A stretch of 64,000 nucleotides of DNA, taken from positions 108,501-172,500 of the forward strand of contig CAWZYM010000032.1 of assembly GCA_963966185.1 (NCBI GenBank), written 5' to 3'. Of this stretch, positions 62,101 to 64,000 are shown piece by piece. A model generated the notes under the pieces. That model saw only the letters and a program-made list of their open reading frames with translations. It made no database searches and was not told the origin of the DNA. Position numbers and translations under genes: made by a program. The stretch comes from Rhabditoides inermis. Its lineage: Eukaryota > Nematoda > Chromadorea > Rhabditida > Rhabditidae. Numbering within the stretch: the first letter of the stretch is position 1; the number at the start of each line of letters is the position of its first letter.

Positions 62101-63552
62101 AGGTGGCGGTTGCAGGCGGCGCGTCGCAGTCAAAAGGTCCTTCTGCGTCGCAGCCACGCCGGGTTCGCCCTCTCCCATCGAGCACCCTTCTCCATCGCAG
62201 TCGAACAGCAGAGGAGGAACAAGGGTGGGTGGACGAGTGCGGACGAGTGGAGAGAGAGAGAGAGAATGCCCTTCCAGATGTGGTGGACGCCCTTCCGGAA
62301 TACGAGGAGGAGGATGAGAATCAGTTGAGTGCGGAGATGCGGCGTCTCGCGGTGCACAGAGTGAATGGGATAGACGACGGCCGACGCACGGCCAGGACCG
62401 ACCTCAACGACATACGACAGGTGCGCCCACATATTTGGATGTTTGTGAATTTGCGTTGCAGACGTTGCGCAACAACGTCTCGTTTGCGCGTCGCGGCGGC
62501 CGCGCGTTGTCGCCGCGGAAGGCGCCCGGAAAGATATCCGCCCTCTCCACTCGCATACTCTCACAGAAACCCGCGACGCAACGGAAGGTGGTGCGGATAC
62601 ACAACGATGGAGAGGAGGAAGAGGAGGAGGAGGCAGAGGCGAGGAGAATGCGCACGCCATCGCCCAACTCGGTACGTCTCCCCCTCTTCTACTCCGTTCC
62701 TCTACCCTCTCCATCATTCAGAACCGCGTCCCCCTGGTGGAGACTCGTTCGGCGCTGCTCAACCGTCTCACTGCCCCGTCGTCGGATGAGTTTGTGTGCG
62801 AGAGGGAGGCGCGCCGCCCGAAGAGGAAGGAGAAGAGTGCTATCGTGCTGACGGGAGTGGGCAAGAGGGAAGAGCGGGCCTTGTCCGCCCTCGCAGCTTC
62901 CCTCAAACTACAAGTGCACCCCAGAGTGTCCAGCGGAGCGAGGTATGCCGTTGATGTCATCTTGTGACCGCATGAGTGTCGCAGGTGTGTTGTGAGCACT
63001 CACGGTCGGCGCACACTCAACGTCCTCCGAGCAGTCGTCAATCGTATTCCAGTCGTCAACGCTCAATGGGTACGTCTCCTTTTCTCACATAAGCTCAAAG
63101 CGCACGTGTTTGTTGTAGCTGGAGGACTCGGCCTCTGAGGGTCGTCTCCTGGCGACTCGCAAGTATGAATTCGAGGACTGGCGTCGTGTGATAGAGGCTC
63201 GTGGATCGGGTCCCTGCCGCCTGCTCTCTCCACTCGGACCGATCCTCGTTCTCGAAGGCGTCACTCCGCCCGCCGACGACCTCCGCTCTCTCATCTCCAA
63301 GAGCGGTGGCCGAGTCACGTCGTCCATTCTCGAATGCACTGTGGTGATCGCCCCCCAGTCCACTTCGATCCACCTGCCTCTCAGTGGGAGGACCATGCCC
63401 CCTCCGCCCGTCGTCATAGACAAGTACATTCTAGGTGAGCACATTGATTTTTTTTTAAATTTGATCGTTATTGTTTGATTTCAGACTGCATCACTCGCAA
63501 CGAGGTTCTGCTCTATAACTCGTACTATCACGATGACTACGAGAGCGACTAA
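59138..63552 (+). CDS. mcph-1: Microcephalin (MCPH1-like) BRCT protein
   Basis: Chromatin and DNA-damage-response protein that limits condensin II and binds phospho-H2AX in other animals. Sixteen exons give 853 residues, near the human length. An unusual ~210-residue Ser/Arg/acidic N-terminal region precedes BRCT1 (TLLVGVRVVVEPSC, HMGAVLARTMSPSVTHVIFG, LLSPKWVHECHAKRRRLDE). A long disordered basic/acidic middle follows. Tandem BRCTs end the protein: GRRTLNVLRAVVNRIPVVNA-QW, then GPILVLEGVTPPADDL and YILDCITRNEVLLYNS. In human MCPH1 BRCT1 is at the very N-terminus, so the extension is distinctive. Intron 4 (59856..61062) carries a 1.16-kb transposon; the other introns are mostly under 100 nt. 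Confidence 0.87.
60125..60360 (-). mobile_element. tRNA-derived SINE-like unit, copy 1 (minus)
   Basis: On the minus strand an A box TGGTATATTGGT (60347..60336) and a B box GGTTCGATTCC (60305..60295) have tRNA-like spacing. The acceptor, D and T stems do not pair fully, so this is a decayed tRNA. The tail holds three tandem units related to TTCAGCGAATTCTGCCGTCG followed by CCAAATTCGC, each an imperfect palindrome (GCGAATT...AATTCGC). Confidence 0.65.
60589..60835 (+). mobile_element. tRNA-derived SINE-like unit, copy 2 (plus)
   Basis: On the plus strand an A box TGGTGTATTGGT (60596..60607) and a B box GGTTCGATCCC (60638..60648) have the same spacing as in copy 1. The tail again has three palindromic units (near 60694, 60740 and 60787), one sharing the core AGCGAATTCTGCCGTCGCC with copy 1. 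Heads face each other and tails point outward. Acceptor-stem pairing fails, so it is not a functional tRNA gene. Confidence 0.65.
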
Positions 63553-64000
63553 CATGATGCAGCACTGCTTGACATATTATATTCGATTGTTGTATTGTAG
63601 TGTTCAACACGTTTGTATCATAGACTAACCAAGATAAATCTTTATATGATTGCCCGCGAGTTCCCATTGTTCACACGCCGTATTTGTTCGCTCCGTTTGT
63701 GGATACCGTATCATGTTTGTGATGTGATTGCCCCGGCTGATTCTGATCAATACCATTCTCTCTCAGTCGATGTCGTGCGACGTTGGCTGTGTGTTGTCTG
63801 TGGTGGGCGTGGCTTGTGTGTGGGGGGCGACGAATCCACTCCTTCGCGCCGGTGCCCGCACCAGAAAGGACGTCATTGACGGTCGGTCCTTGACTTTGTC
63901 ATTCGCTTAGTAACGAAATGGTTTATATTTTCTTTGAAAAGTACTTGCGTAAACAGATGAACTTTGTCTTATCCCAAAATCCCAATGCAGCAAAAGCACA
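63553..64000. other. Region downstream of microcephalin
   Basis: 448 bp with no recognised gene and no clear AATAAA. From 63931 the sequence TCTTTGAAAAGTACTTGCGT resembles the 5' end of the Helitron-like element (TCTTTTAAAAGTACTTCCGT) and may begin a diverged copy cut by the window edge. Confidence 0.45.

Overview
The window is nuclear DNA of an animal, most probably a nematode. The genes are protein-coding, carry many introns of about 40-60 nt with GT-AG ends, and almost every start codon sits 0-20 nt downstream of a perfect 3' splice acceptor with no upstream exon, as expected for spliced-leader trans-splicing. The gene content agrees: a levamisole-type UNC-38/UNC-63 acetylcholine receptor subunit, an NLP-38-type W(X6)W-amide neuropeptide precursor, and a kinesin-12 of KLP-18 length. 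No bacterial, viral or CRISPR features were seen.

Layout, left to right: the 5' part of an ARFRP1 GTPase (-), a ZFR zinc-finger RNA-binding protein (+), a nicotinic receptor subunit (+), importin alpha (+), a microsatellite-rich gap, an IQGAP protein (+, 36 exons), the DNA polymerase alpha catalytic subunit (-), telomerase reverse transcriptase (+), then three head-to-tail minus-strand genes (mitochondrial EF-Tu, COG5, the TFIIIC subunit GTF3C6). A 7.6-kb gap follows with a 2-kb CTC-rich VNTR and exact segmental duplications. Last come the neuropeptide gene (+), the SMC5/6 subunit NSE4 (-), a kinesin-12 (-) and microcephalin (+).

Many of these genes serve chromosome replication and maintenance: POLA1, TERT, NSE4, kinesin-12, MCPH1 and importin alpha. 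POLA1 and TERT are divergent around a 547-bp region, and kinesin-12 and MCPH1 around a 574-bp region. Both regions and the importin-alpha upstream region carry E2F-like sites plus a TTTGAA CHR motif. An 18-bp motif with one mismatch is shared between the POLA1/TERT region and the importin-alpha upstream region. This suggests common DREAM/E2F-type cell-cycle control (inference).

The most unusual DNA is in introns. (1) Two copies of a 2.8-3.1-kb element lie in a nAChR intron and a TERT intron. Each has a 5' inverted repeat, a ~2-kb CT-rich satellite core and a 3' GC-rich hairpin ending CTAA before a T, resembling a Helitron/HINE (DINE-1-like) element. (2) A 1164-bp element with 28-bp TIRs flanked by TA sits in a microcephalin intron. 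Nested in it are two head-to-head tRNA-derived SINE-like units whose tails are tandem palindromic repeats. (3) A 1.25-kb 10-bp-period GA minisatellite fills one POLA1 intron. Gene models were spliced by eye from reading frame and homology; exon borders are strong but unproven by transcripts.
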